A program made the translations under genes and the position numbers. From contig CAMFLG010000027.1 of the NCBI GenBank assembly GCA_945957495.1, positions 1-14,569 of the forward strand: a stretch of DNA of 14,569 bases, read 5' to 3'. Shown piece by piece: positions 6,354 through 13,048 of the stretch. Under the pieces are notes generated by a model. That model saw nothing but the letters and a program-made list of their open reading frames with translations, was not told where the DNA came from and did not search any database. Positions within the stretch are counted from its first letter, which is position 1, and each line of letters starts with the position of its first letter. The DNA is from an uncultured Pseudorhodobacter sp. (GTDB lineage Bacteria > Pseudomonadota > Alphaproteobacteria > Rhodobacterales > Rhodobacteraceae).

Positions 6354-7364
6354 CTAGTCGGCCCGCATCGGCGCGGGTATGGCTGCGCCCAGCAGATGCC
6401 CCGCCCCGCGCAAAACCTGGCTGGCATGGCCGACGATCAGCGGATCAACCGATCCGATCACCTCCAGATCCTTGCCGGGATAGTCGATGGTGGACAGGAA
6501 ATGCCGCATGCAGTTCAGCCGCGCGCGTTTCTTGTCGTTCGACTTCACGATCACCCAAGGCGCATCTGCGGTATCGGTGTAAAAGAACATCGCCTCTTTC
6601 GCCTCGGTATAATCATCCCACTTGTCCAAGGATGCCTTGTCGATCGGCGACAGTTTCCACATCTTCAGCGGATCGGTTTCGCGTGCCTTGAAACGGGCCA
6701 GCTGTTCTTCGCGCGTCACCGAAAACCAGTATTTGTAAAACCGGATGCCAGACCGCACCAGCATCCGTTCAAATTCCGGCGCCTGCCGCATGAATTCCAG
6801 ATATTCCGACGGCGTGCAGAACCCCATCACCCTCTCCACCCCGGCGCGGTTGTACCAGGACCGGTCAAAGAACACGATTTCCCCGGTGGTCGGCAGGTGC
6901 TGGATATAGCGTTGAAAGAACCACTGGCCCTTTTCAGCGTCCGAAGGTTTTGACAGCGCCACCGTGCGGGCATAGCGCGGGTTCAGATGTTCCATGAACC
7001 GCTTGATCGTGCCGCCCTTGCCCGCGGCATCGCGGCCTTCCATCAGGATGACGAATTTCTGCCCGGTTTCCTGCGCCCAGATCTGCACTTTCAGCAGTTC
7101 GGCCTGCAACCTGGCCTTTTCGGCCTCATAACTCGCGCGGCCCATCAAGCGCGCATAGGGGTATCTGCCGCTTTCGAATGCCGCACGGATCGTGTCGGGC
7201 GTGACGGCTGGGAAGTGCCGCGGGCCGGTCAAACCCTCGCCCAGGGCGGCGTCTTTGGCCTTTGGCTCGGGGGCTGGGGGCGCAGGCATTTCGGCCACAA
7301 CGGCCTCAGCAACTGCGGCAACGGGGGTCTGGGAAATGGCGTCCTGGGCAGTCATCTGATCCAT
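6354..7364 (-). CDS. ppk2: Polyphosphate kinase 2 (PPK2)
   Basis: A 336-residue cytoplasmic P-loop kinase that transfers phosphate between inorganic polyphosphate and nucleotides. Walker A is G-R-D-A-A-G-K-G-G (110-118). The Walker B region is I-V-F-F-D-R-S-W-Y-N-R-A-G-V-E-R (163-178) with D167. The lid module is R-E-T-D-P-L-K-M-W-K-L-S-P (228-240), followed by the W-D-D-Y segment (249-252). These are diagnostic PPK2 motifs in the usual order. Residues 10-45 are an Ala/Pro/Glu-rich, probably disordered extension. The frame is open to 7412, but the ATG at 7364 has GGAG 6 nt upstream and is preferred. A perfect FNR-type palindrome lies 56 bp upstream, suggesting low-oxygen control. Whether it mainly makes polyP or mainly phosphorylates ADP/GDP cannot be read from these motifs. 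The class (one-domain) is clear. Confidence 0.95.
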   Translation of the reverse strand: MDQMTAQDAISQTPVAAVAEAVVAEMPAPPAPEPKAKDAALGEGLTGPRHFPAVTPDTIRAAFESGRYPYARLMGRASYEAEKARLQAELLKVQIWAQETGQKFVILMEGRDAAGKGGTIKRFMEHLNPRYARTVALSKPSDAEKGQWFFQRYIQHLPTTGEIVFFDRSWYNRAGVERVMGFCTPSEYLEFMRQAPEFERMLVRSGIRFYKYWFSVTREEQLARFKARETDPLKMWKLSPIDKASLDKWDDYTEAKEAMFFYTDTADAPWVIVKSNDKKRARLNCMRHFLSTIDYPGKDLEVIGSVDPLIVGHASQVLRGAGHLLGAAIPAPMRAD

Positions 7365-7420
7365 ATGATTCTCCGGTGTTTGCTTGCCGGAAAAAATTGC
7401 GGCTGGCGCCAAGTGTCACA

Positions 7421-7434
7421 TTGATCCGCATCAA
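7421..7434 (-). promoter_or_regulatory. FNR/FnrL-type binding site upstream of ppk2
   Basis: On the minus strand the site reads TTGATGCGGATCAA, a perfect match to TTGAT-N4-ATCAA, the consensus for FNR and Rhodobacter FnrL. It is centred at 7427.5, so a class II promoter (site at -41.5) would start transcription near 7386, about 22 nt before the ppk2 ATG. The predicted -10 window (7393-7398) falls in the only pure A/T run between the site and the gene, reading AATTTT on the minus strand. Known: FnrL is an oxygen-sensing [4Fe-4S] regulator. Inferred: it controls ppk2 here. Confidence 0.7.
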
Positions 7435-7508
7435 TTCCGCCCGAATCGCCGTCATAAAACTGTAACGTGATGCGATTTTGTCGGCAGATCTGGCACAGCG
7501 TGGAAAAG

Positions 7509-7545
7509 GAAAAGGCGGTGAATCCTGTGGATTCACCGCCTTTTC
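7509..7545 (-). terminator. Perfect 17-bp stem intrinsic terminator
   Basis: The left arm is 7509-7525 (GAAAAGGCGGTGAATCC) and the right arm 7529-7545 is its exact complement, around a TGT loop. The G/C-rich core is flanked by A4 and T4, so either strand shows a stem with a T-run. It lies about 118 bp after the LuxR/hydrolase stop on the minus strand and insulates that gene from ppk2 downstream. Confidence 0.85.
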
Positions 7546-7591
7546 GCATTGAAAATTTGTTTTATTTCAAAGGCTAGATCAATACTTCCTC

Positions 7592-7603
7592 TTTACATGT
7601 AAA
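7592..7603. promoter_or_regulatory. 12-bp perfect palindrome TTTACATGTAAA
   Basis: A perfect dyad inside the AT-rich stretch (7546-7663) between the LuxR/hydrolase stop and the terminator. It looks like a small regulator operator, but no promoter or gene start adjoins it on either strand. Chance occurrence in AT-rich DNA is possible. Confidence 0.25.
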
Positions 7604-7663
7604 TTCGTAGCCCGACTCACCCAGCGGGCGCATACCCCAATTGAGGTAGATTTCAGACAATTC

Positions 7664-9451
7664 TTAGCGCCTCTGAAGAAATCGTTGCAGTTCCTGCAAG
7701 ACCACATGCCATTCGGTGAAAAACAGCAGTTGTCCGGTGTTGGGCAGGAATTGCACATCCAGATTGCCAAAGCTTTGCATCACCTCGCGCACCGTCTGCA
7801 TCGGCGTCATCGGATCCTGATCGCCCTGCAACAGCCGCACCGGCACCTGCGCCTTGCGCACCAGTTGCGACCAATCCTGCGCCGAACCGATCGCCTCGCG
7901 CGTGAAGGCCGCATGTGCGCGCACCGTCTGGCTCAGCAGCACCTCAGACCCGGCCAGAACCGCCTCGCGCACCTCGGGGCGGGCAAAGGCCGCCATATCG
8001 GCGGGCGATCCGCCGTTGGTCTGTGCAAAGAAAGTCTCCTTGCCCGCCCGCAGCGCCATCGAAAACGCCGCCTTGACCACAAAGGGCAGGATTTTCGGCG
8101 CGTTGCGGGCATTGTCCACGGTGAAACGCTGCCACTTGTCCATCCGCTCATATTGCCCGGTGTGTTGCAACGGCAATTGGCAGGCACAGCCCAGAATCCC
8201 GCTGACCATGTCCGGCCGCGCCAGCGACAGGCACAGCGCATGGCGCAGCGCCGACCCCATCGCCAATACCGCGAACCGGGTCAGGCCAAGATGGTCAACA
8301 ACCGTCAGATAATCCTGCGTCACCCCTTCCAACTCATCGGCATCAGCCGGCAGTGCCGCGCTGCGGCCATAGCCCGCGCGCACCGGCACAATCACCCGTA
8401 TGCCCATGCGCTGCGCCATCTGCTCGGCGGCGGCGGGCCAACGGATCAGCCCGTAATCGGTATGGCAAACCACACAAGGCGCCCCGAACGGCGATCCGAA
8501 CTCGATCCATGTCAACCGCCGCCCTGCGGGATCATGCAGGCTGTGAAAGGCCACCGGCTCCAACGCGCCGGGCCGGGGCGGCAGGCTGGTCACGGCGTCA
8601 TTCGGCAGGCTCATCACGTCCATCAGGCCCAGCACCACCCGCACCAGTTCCGATTGACTGTGCGTTTCGGTCTTGGACAGGATTGAACGCAACTGCGTGC
8701 GCACGGTTTCCGCCGACCGGCCCCGCTGTTCGGCAATCTCTTTCACCGGCTGGCCCAGACTGATGCCCCGCACGATTTCAACCTCGGCCAGCGTCAGGCC
8801 AAAGGCATCCTGCAGGGTGGCGGCGAACTCCTCGGGCCAGACCAGTTCGGTTGAAACCACCAACGCCAAAGGCTCTGCCTCGCCCCCCGCCACCGGCCCC
8901 ACCCGCACCATCACCGGCGTATCGCGCCCCAACACGCCGATGCGCAGCGTGATGACCTTTTCCTCACGCCCCGAAGCCACCCGCGCAATCGACTCGCGCA
9001 GGATGCCAATATCATCCGGCTCGAACGGCAGATCGTTCAGCTTTGCGCCATTGCTCAGGCCAAACACCTGTGCGGCGGGCTGGTTGAACCCGATGATCGT
9101 CGGACCGCCATCGCTGACGAACGCCGCCGTGCGCGGCAGATCCTCCAGGATCGAACGGTAGCCGCCATCCTCGCGCGTGACTTCAAAGCGGTCCAGAAAC
9201 ACCGAAGCCCGGCGCAGATGCGCGTCAAACTCCTGATCGTCAAAGATCGCACCAGCCCCCGCCTCGGGCGATTGCCGGTTTTCCCAATCATCCAGCAATT
9301 GTTCCAGCCGGATCGGATCCAGCGCAACCTCATAGAGCCGATCCACGATCTCGGCCCGATGCGCCCGATCCTGCGACGGCGCGCGCGTCCTGTGCGTCTT
9401 GCGGCTTCCCATGGCAATGAAGTGGCGCAGGTCCGCCAACCGGGCAAGCAT
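7664..9451 (-). CDS. LuxR-type HTH regulator fused to an alpha/beta-hydrolase-fold domain with a degenerate catalytic triad
   Basis: A 595-residue multidomain protein. Residues 30-90 are helical, with L-Y-E-V-A-L-D-P and D-D-W-E. A PAS-like region spans about 103-205. A LuxR HTH spans 217-277: L-T-L-A-E-V-E-I-V, then K-E-I-A-E-Q-R-G-R-S-A-E-T-V-R-T-Q-L and S-K-T-E-T-H-S-Q-S-E-L-V. An alpha/beta hydrolase fold fills about 298-595. In active relatives the nucleophile elbow is G-x-S-x-G; here it is A397-M-G-S-A401, with Gly399 where Ser is expected. The catalytic His in the A-G-H-L-L motif is replaced by Q574 in N-T-G-Q-L-L. D546 in G-D-Q-D-P seems retained. The domain may therefore sense a ligand rather than hydrolyse one. 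The ATG at 9451 has no clear ribosome binding site; an in-frame ATG at 9412 is an alternative start. The gene is divergent from a glutathione S-transferase and ends before a strong terminator. Confidence 0.88.
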   Translation of the reverse strand: MLARLADLRHFIAMGSRKTHRTRAPSQDRAHRAEIVDRLYEVALDPIRLEQLLDDWENRQSPEAGAGAIFDDQEFDAHLRRASVFLDRFEVTREDGGYRSILEDLPRTAAFVSDGGPTIIGFNQPAAQVFGLSNGAKLNDLPFEPDDIGILRESIARVASGREEKVITLRIGVLGRDTPVMVRVGPVAGGEAEPLALVVSTELVWPEEFAATLQDAFGLTLAEVEIVRGISLGQPVKEIAEQRGRSAETVRTQLRSILSKTETHSQSELVRVVLGLMDVMSLPNDAVTSLPPRPGALEPVAFHSLHDPAGRRLTWIEFGSPFGAPCVVCHTDYGLIRWPAAAEQMAQRMGIRVIVPVRAGYGRSAALPADADELEGVTQDYLTVVDHLGLTRFAVLAMGSALRHALCLSLARPDMVSGILGCACQLPLQHTGQYERMDKWQRFTVDNARNAPKILPFVVKAAFSMALRAGKETFFAQTNGGSPADMAAFARPEVREAVLAGSEVLLSQTVRAHAAFTREAIGSAQDWSQLVRKAQVPVRLLQGDQDPMTPMQTVREVMQSFGNLDVQFLPNTGQLLFFTEWHVVLQELQRFLQRR

Positions 9452-9566
9452 TTTTTACCAAAAGATGCAGAATTTCACAATCCGTCCGCGATCCCATCGC
9501 CACCCTTTTCCCCGCCGCAGCGCAAGACTAGGATCGCAGCAGAGCATTCTTATAAAAGGCACGAAA

Positions 9567-10226
9567 ATGATCACTCTCTATGGCGTCTACCGCTCGCGCG
9601 CGACGCGCCCGATCTGGCTTTTGACCGAACTGGGTATGGATTTCACCCATGTGCCGGTGATTCAGTCCTACCGTCTGGCCGACCCCAAATCCGCAGATGC
9701 GCCGCTGAACACCGCCACGCCCAGCTTTCTGGCCATCAACCCCTCGGGGCAAATTCCGGTCTTTGACGAAGACGGGCTGGTGCTAACCGAAAGCCTTGCC
9801 ATTACCCTGCACATCGCCCGCGCCTATGGCGGCGCATTGGGTCCGCAGGATCTGGCAGAAACCGCGCAGATGGAGCAATGGTCGCTGTTCGCGGCAACCT
9901 CGGTGGAAACCCCGGCGCTGGAAATTCTGGCAGTGCAATCCGATGGCGGGGACAAAACCCCCGAAGGGCAGGCCAGCATCGCGCTGAACGCCGAACGCCT
10001 GCGCCGCCCGCTGCGACGGCTGGAGGCGCATCTGGCCGCGCAGGACTGGCTGGTCGGCAATCGCTTTACCGCGGCAGACATCAACACCGCCGAAGTGCTG
10101 CGCTATGCGCAGGGCCACCCGACCTTGCTGGCCGAATTCCCCGCCACCAAGGCCTGGCTTGACCGCTGCCAGGCGCGCCCGGCCTTCAAGGCGATGTGGG
10201 CGGCACGCTTGGCCGAACCGGCATAA
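9567..10226 (+). CDS. Glutathione S-transferase family protein
   Basis: A 219-residue soluble protein with an N-terminal thioredoxin-like domain (1-85) and an all-helical C-terminal domain (95-215). Y-R-S-R-A-T-R-P (8-15) is at the position of the catalytic Ser/Tyr region. The cis-proline motif is G-Q-I-P-V-F (61-66) and the glutathione gamma-Glu contact is E75-S76 in L-T-E-S-L-A-I. The C-terminal N-capping box is F-T-A-A-D-I (167-172). It probably conjugates or reduces electrophiles with glutathione. The frame is open upstream to 9399, but that part is antisense to the LuxR gene and lacks GST character. The ATG at 9567 is chosen because AAAAGG lies 7 nt upstream and MITLYG is a typical GST beginning. 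It shares a 115-bp intergenic region with the divergent LuxR/hydrolase gene, so regulation by that protein is possible but unproven. The exact GST class is unclear. Confidence 0.92.
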   Translation: MITLYGVYRSRATRPIWLLTELGMDFTHVPVIQSYRLADPKSADAPLNTATPSFLAINPSGQIPVFDEDGLVLTESLAITLHIARAYGGALGPQDLAETAQMEQWSLFAATSVETPALEILAVQSDGGDKTPEGQASIALNAERLRRPLRRLEAHLAAQDWLVGNRFTAADINTAEVLRYAQGHPTLLAEFPATKAWLDRCQARPAFKAMWAARLAEPA

Positions 10227-10240
10227 GCAAAGCAAGAAAG

Positions 10241-10259
10241 GGGGGGCTGTCTGCCCCCC
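10241..10259 (+). terminator. G/C-rich hairpin terminator after the GST gene
   Basis: GGGGGGC-TGTCT-GCCCCCC forms a 7-bp stem with a 5-nt loop, 14 bp after the GST stop codon. It has no T-run directly behind it. Instead a tail with TATTTT follows about 30 bp later (10278-10307), repeating the layout seen after the MATE gene. Confidence 0.65.
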
Positions 10260-10277
10260 TCGGCGCGGCGCGCCTCA

Positions 10278-10307
10278 CCCCCCGAGGATATTTTCGCCAA
10301 GATGAAA
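10278..10307 (+). repeat. Terminator-associated tail motif, copy 2 (downstream of the GST gene)
   Basis: A C-run is followed by GAGGATATTTTCGCCAAG and then ATGAAA. It contains TATTT-N3-CCAA-N2-TGAA, as does the copy on the minus strand at 2541-2570. It follows the G/C hairpin of the GST gene and points into the convergent amidohydrolase gene, whose stop is at 10316. From memory, similar tails are common between genes in Rhodobacteraceae; I know of no established function. Confidence 0.55.
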
Positions 10308-10315
10308 CGGCGGCG

Positions 10316-11770
10316 TCAAAGCGTGTTCTTGTAAATCACACCAGCCTTCATGATGACCCGGAAATTCGTATCCGGGTCTGCCACCAGATCCAGATTTTCG
10401 GTGGGATCGCCTTCAACCAGCAGCATATCGGCATGGGCGCCGGTCTGGATCACCCCCAACGCCCCGGGATAAGGGTTGCGCGGCCCCGACAGGTTCAGGA
10501 TGAACCCATTGTCCGCCGTCGCCTGTTTCAACGCCTGCGCAGGCGTGTACCAGCGTTTCATATAGGCCAGCATCTCGCCCTGCCGCTCGCTGGCCGCCGC
10601 ATCAAACAGAATGTCGCTGCCCCAGCCGGTAGGAACTGCATGCTTGACGGCCAGCGTGTAGGCGGTGTCGGTGCCGTCCCACAACTGTTGCACCTTTTCC
10701 AGGCGTTGCGGGGTTGAATTGGCGGTGTTGCCCAGTTCCCGCACAAAGGGTTGCAGGCTCCACACCGCGCCCATGTCGGCCATCATCCTGACGGTGTCTT
10801 CATCCGTCAACTGACCATGTTCGATGCTTTTCACCCCGGCTTTCAGACAGCGTTGAATGCCCTTTGGCGTATAGACATGCGCCATGACATAGGTGCCCCA
10901 ATCCGCCGCCGCCAGAACCGCCGCCTCGATCTCTTCGGGCAGGAACTGCACCACATCCAACGGATCGTAAAAGGACGAGGCCCCGCCCCCCGCCACAATC
11001 TTGATCTGGGTGGCGCCTAGCATCAACTGCTCTCGCGTGGCCTCCAGCACCGCCGCGCGACCATCGGCAACACGGGTGGCCCCCACCATCTCCGCCCGCT
11101 GCAACGCGCCGCCGACACGCGGCAACTCCCAGATCGCGCGGAAATCGCCATGGCCAGAGGTTTGCGAAATCATCGCGCCAGAGGCAAAGATGCGCGGCCC
11201 GGTCACGGTGCCCGCATCAATCGCCCGTTTCAGCGCGAACGCCGGGCCACCGGCATCGCGCACCGAGGTAAAGCCGCGCATCAGGGTGCGTTCGGCCTGC
11301 GCGGCGGCCGCGAAATGCACATCCGCCACATCCGCCGTCATCATGGTCAGCACCGGCAGGCTGGCCAGCATCGTGTGCCAATGCGCATCAATCAGGCCGG
11401 GCATCAGCGTGCGCCCGCCGCCTTCGATCACCACCGCGCCCTCTGGCGGCGCAATCTGACCCGTCGAAATCTCGGCAATCATGCCGTCCTGCACCAGCAC
11501 CGAAACCCCCGCACGCGGCGTCAGGTTGATGCCGTCAAACAGGCGCACATCCTGAAACAGCACCGCCCGCTGCGGCAAGGGCGCGGCGCGCGCGCCCGAA
11601 TAGGCCGAAAGCCCCAACAACGCGACCGAGGCTGTCCCGGCCAGAAAGCCCCGCCGCGACAGATCGCCATTCACCCGCCGGGTGATCGCCCGCACCTCGG
11701 CACTGCAGCAGGCGCAACTGGGGCGGGCGACGATGTGATGGCAACGTTCCGTCGGAACAAGGGTTTTCAT
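10316..11770 (-). CDS. Tat-exported metal-dependent amidohydrolase (imidazolonepropionase/Xaa-Pro dipeptidase-like)
   Basis: A 484-residue zinc-hydrolase of the amidohydrolase superfamily, probably acting in the periplasm. Numbering from the ATG at 11770, the N-terminus carries C10-H11-H12 and C19, C21, C22. A twin-arginine signal (S-R-R-G-F-L-A, 38-44) and a hydrophobic stretch ending A-R-A (about 62) follow. Metal ligands are H130/H132 in D-A-H-W-H, the likely carboxylated lysine K257 in I-K-I-V-A-G-G-G, H298 in A-H-V-Y, H318 in I-E-H-G, and D386 in G-S-D-I. Together these make a complete binuclear site. AAGG 7 nt before the ATG at 11770 favours it over an in-frame TTG at 11788. The related catalytic family cleaves prolidase-like dipeptides, organophosphates or cyclic amides; the substrate here is unknown. 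It lies 68 bp downstream of the epimerase gene on the same strand, possibly one transcript. Confidence 0.9.
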   Translation of the reverse strand: MKTLVPTERCHHIVARPSCACCSAEVRAITRRVNGDLSRRGFLAGTASVALLGLSAYSGARAAPLPQRAVLFQDVRLFDGINLTPRAGVSVLVQDGMIAEISTGQIAPPEGAVVIEGGGRTLMPGLIDAHWHTMLASLPVLTMMTADVADVHFAAAAQAERTLMRGFTSVRDAGGPAFALKRAIDAGTVTGPRIFASGAMISQTSGHGDFRAIWELPRVGGALQRAEMVGATRVADGRAAVLEATREQLMLGATQIKIVAGGGASSFYDPLDVVQFLPEEIEAAVLAAADWGTYVMAHVYTPKGIQRCLKAGVKSIEHGQLTDEDTVRMMADMGAVWSLQPFVRELGNTANSTPQRLEKVQQLWDGTDTAYTLAVKHAVPTGWGSDILFDAAASERQGEMLAYMKRWYTPAQALKQATADNGFILNLSGPRNPYPGALGVIQTGAHADMLLVEGDPTENLDLVADPDTNFRVIMKAGVIYKNTL

Positions 11771-11838
11771 GGCATGACCTTCAGGCAATGGGATACAGCT
11801 ATGCCGCCATCATTCCGCCCACACCGCCGCAGGTCAAT

Positions 11839-12735
11839 TCAAGACTGCCGCTGCGGCACATATTGCCGCCAGTCATGCGCCTCTTTGAACCCCAGCACCT
11901 CGCGGATCTTGCGGTTTGACAGCAGGGCCTCATGCGGGGTCAATGCGCGCGACAGCGGCACATTCGGGAAAAACCGCGCCAGCAGCTCGGCATTGGTCTG
12001 CGGCACCGAGTTGCTGTCATTGCTGGCGTTGAACACCTGCCAGCCCAACCCATCCTTTTTCAACGCCAGATCAACGATCTGCCCCAGATCGCGCGCGTCG
12101 ATATAGCTGAAGAAATTGCGCCGCCGCTGCGCAGGGTCGGCCGCATGGCCGGGGAAATTCGCGGCATATTCATGCGGTTCGATCACATTGCCGATGCGCA
12201 GCGCATAGATGTCAAAGCCAGAACGGCGCTGAAAACTGCGGGCGGTGACTTCGTTGACCTTTTTCGACATGCCATAGCTGTCCATCGGGTCAATATCGTA
12301 GTCCTCCTCCATTGGCAGAACCTTGGGGTCCACCTCGCCATTGGAAAAACACACGCCATAGGTGGTTTCCGAACTGGCGATGATGATCTTTTTGATCCCC
12401 AACTTCACCGCCGCCTCCAGCACGTTGTAGGTGCCGATGGTGTTGACGCGATATGTCTCATTCTCGGCCCGCAGAAACAGGGACGGCACGGCCGCAAAAT
12501 GCACCACCGCATCGAATTTCGGCGCCGCCCCGGCCTCCATCTCCGCCATGTCCACATGCGTTGTCATCGCATTGAACATCTGGCCGGACTCGGTGATATC
12601 CGCCACCAGATCGCCAACGCCGGGATGGCGCAGCGGCACCAGATCGACGTTCAGAACCTTGTGGCCCTGCGCCGCCAGATAGGCCACCACATGCCGCCCC
12701 GCCTTGCCCGACCCCCCGGTGAAAAGCACCCGCAT
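11839..12735 (-). CDS. NAD(P)-dependent epimerase/dehydratase (extended short-chain dehydrogenase family)
   Basis: A 298-residue soluble oxidoreductase with an N-terminal Rossmann fold. The dinucleotide motif is T-G-G-S-G-K-A-G (6-13). D31 at the end of beta-2 favours NAD+ over NADP+. The H-F-A-A motif is at 79-82, the active-site serine region is A-S-S-E-T-T-Y (120-126), and the catalytic Y154-G-M-S-K158 follows. The C-terminal part has R-I-G-N-V (187-191) and F-S-Y-I-D-A-R-D-L (about 213-221), typical of UDP-glucose 4-epimerase-like sugar epimerases and related uronate dehydrogenases. The frame opens upstream at a GTG (12759), but the ATG at 12735 has AGGAGG at ideal spacing and gives the standard SDR start M-R-V-L-F-T-G-G. 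It is divergent from the phd-doc operon (64 bp) and precedes the amidohydrolase. The substrate, probably a nucleotide-sugar or sugar acid, is not determinable. Confidence 0.9.
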   Translation of the reverse strand: MRVLFTGGSGKAGRHVVAYLAAQGHKVLNVDLVPLRHPGVGDLVADITESGQMFNAMTTHVDMAEMEAGAAPKFDAVVHFAAVPSLFLRAENETYRVNTIGTYNVLEAAVKLGIKKIIIASSETTYGVCFSNGEVDPKVLPMEEDYDIDPMDSYGMSKKVNEVTARSFQRRSGFDIYALRIGNVIEPHEYAANFPGHAADPAQRRRNFFSYIDARDLGQIVDLALKKDGLGWQVFNASNDSNSVPQTNAELLARFFPNVPLSRALTPHEALLSNRKIREVLGFKEAHDWRQYVPQRQS

Positions 12736-12746
12736 CGCAACCCTCC

Positions 12747-12774
12747 TTGTATTTTGCACAGTTCAATGTATATT
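12747..12774 (+). promoter_or_regulatory. Candidate promoter of the phd-doc operon
   Basis: TTGTAT (12747-12752) and TATATT (12769-12774) are separated by 16 bp, a reasonable -35/-10 pair, giving a start near 12781 and a leader of about 19 nt. The -10 overlaps the inverted repeat at 12763-12788. Prediction by eye only. Confidence 0.4.
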
Positions 12775-12788
12775 CTATCGCACATTGA
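12763..12788. promoter_or_regulatory. Inverted repeat over the phd-doc promoter, candidate autoregulatory operator
   Basis: TCAATGT (12763-12769) and ACATTGA (12782-12788) form a perfect 7-bp inverted repeat with a 12-bp spacer. It covers the proposed -10 and start site and ends 11 bp before the antitoxin ATG. Phd/YefM antitoxins typically bind such palindromes at their own promoters. The arms' spacing (19 bp centre to centre) suits dimers on nearly the same helix face. Confidence 0.5.
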
Positions 12789-12799
12789 TGGAGAGTACC

Positions 12800-13048
12800 A
12801 TGACCCGCCTCGCCACCCCGCAGATCTGCACCATGACCGAACTGCGCGAACCGCAAAAGGTCTTCGACCGCGCCGGCGGCCAGCCGGTGGCCATCCTCAA
12901 GAACTCCGCCCTCGTCGGCTATCTGGTGCCTGCAGAGGCGGTCGGCAAGGCCGATCACCGCGAAGCCACGATGGAGGAGGTGCTGGAAAGCCTGCGGCGA
13001 ACCCGGTCGCAGGTGCAGCCGGTGCTTGATTACCTCAAAGACAAATGA
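12800..13048 (+). CDS. phd: Type II antitoxin, Phd/YefM family
   Basis: An 82-residue antitoxin that should bind and neutralise the adjacent Doc-type toxin and repress its own operon. The N-terminal domain (about 9-50) reads T-M-T-E-L-R-E-P-Q-K-V-F-D-R-A, then Q-P-V-A-I-L-K-N, then L-V-G-Y-L-V-P. This is the Phd/YefM DNA-binding fold, with its usual 'pvaIlknsx-xvgyLv' strand pair. Residues 54-82 form a charged helical tail (M-E-E-V-L-E-S-L-R-R-T), the part that normally covers the toxin. The ATG at 12800 has GGAGA about 6 nt upstream; an ATG at 12788 is four codons longer and lacks that spacing. The stop overlaps the toxin start (ATGA at 13045-13048), a classic antitoxin-toxin coupling. Confidence 0.9.
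   Translation: MTRLATPQICTMTELREPQKVFDRAGGQPVAILKNSALVGYLVPAEAVGKADHREATMEEVLESLRRTRSQVQPVLDYLKDK

Noticed and set aside
5745..6953. 402-codon open frame on the plus strand
   Set aside because: It is antisense to the methyltransferase and PPK2 genes, both with clear family motifs. Its composition (R, H, P, Q-rich) is what a high-GC shadow frame gives.
7685..8686. 333-codon open frame on the plus strand
   Set aside because: It is fully antisense to the LuxR/hydrolase gene, is rich in His, Arg and Gln, and shows no recognisable motif.
11932..13029. 365-codon open frame on the plus strand running from the epimerase region into the antitoxin
   Set aside because: It is antisense to the epimerase and out of frame with the antitoxin; both real genes have proper start signals and motifs.
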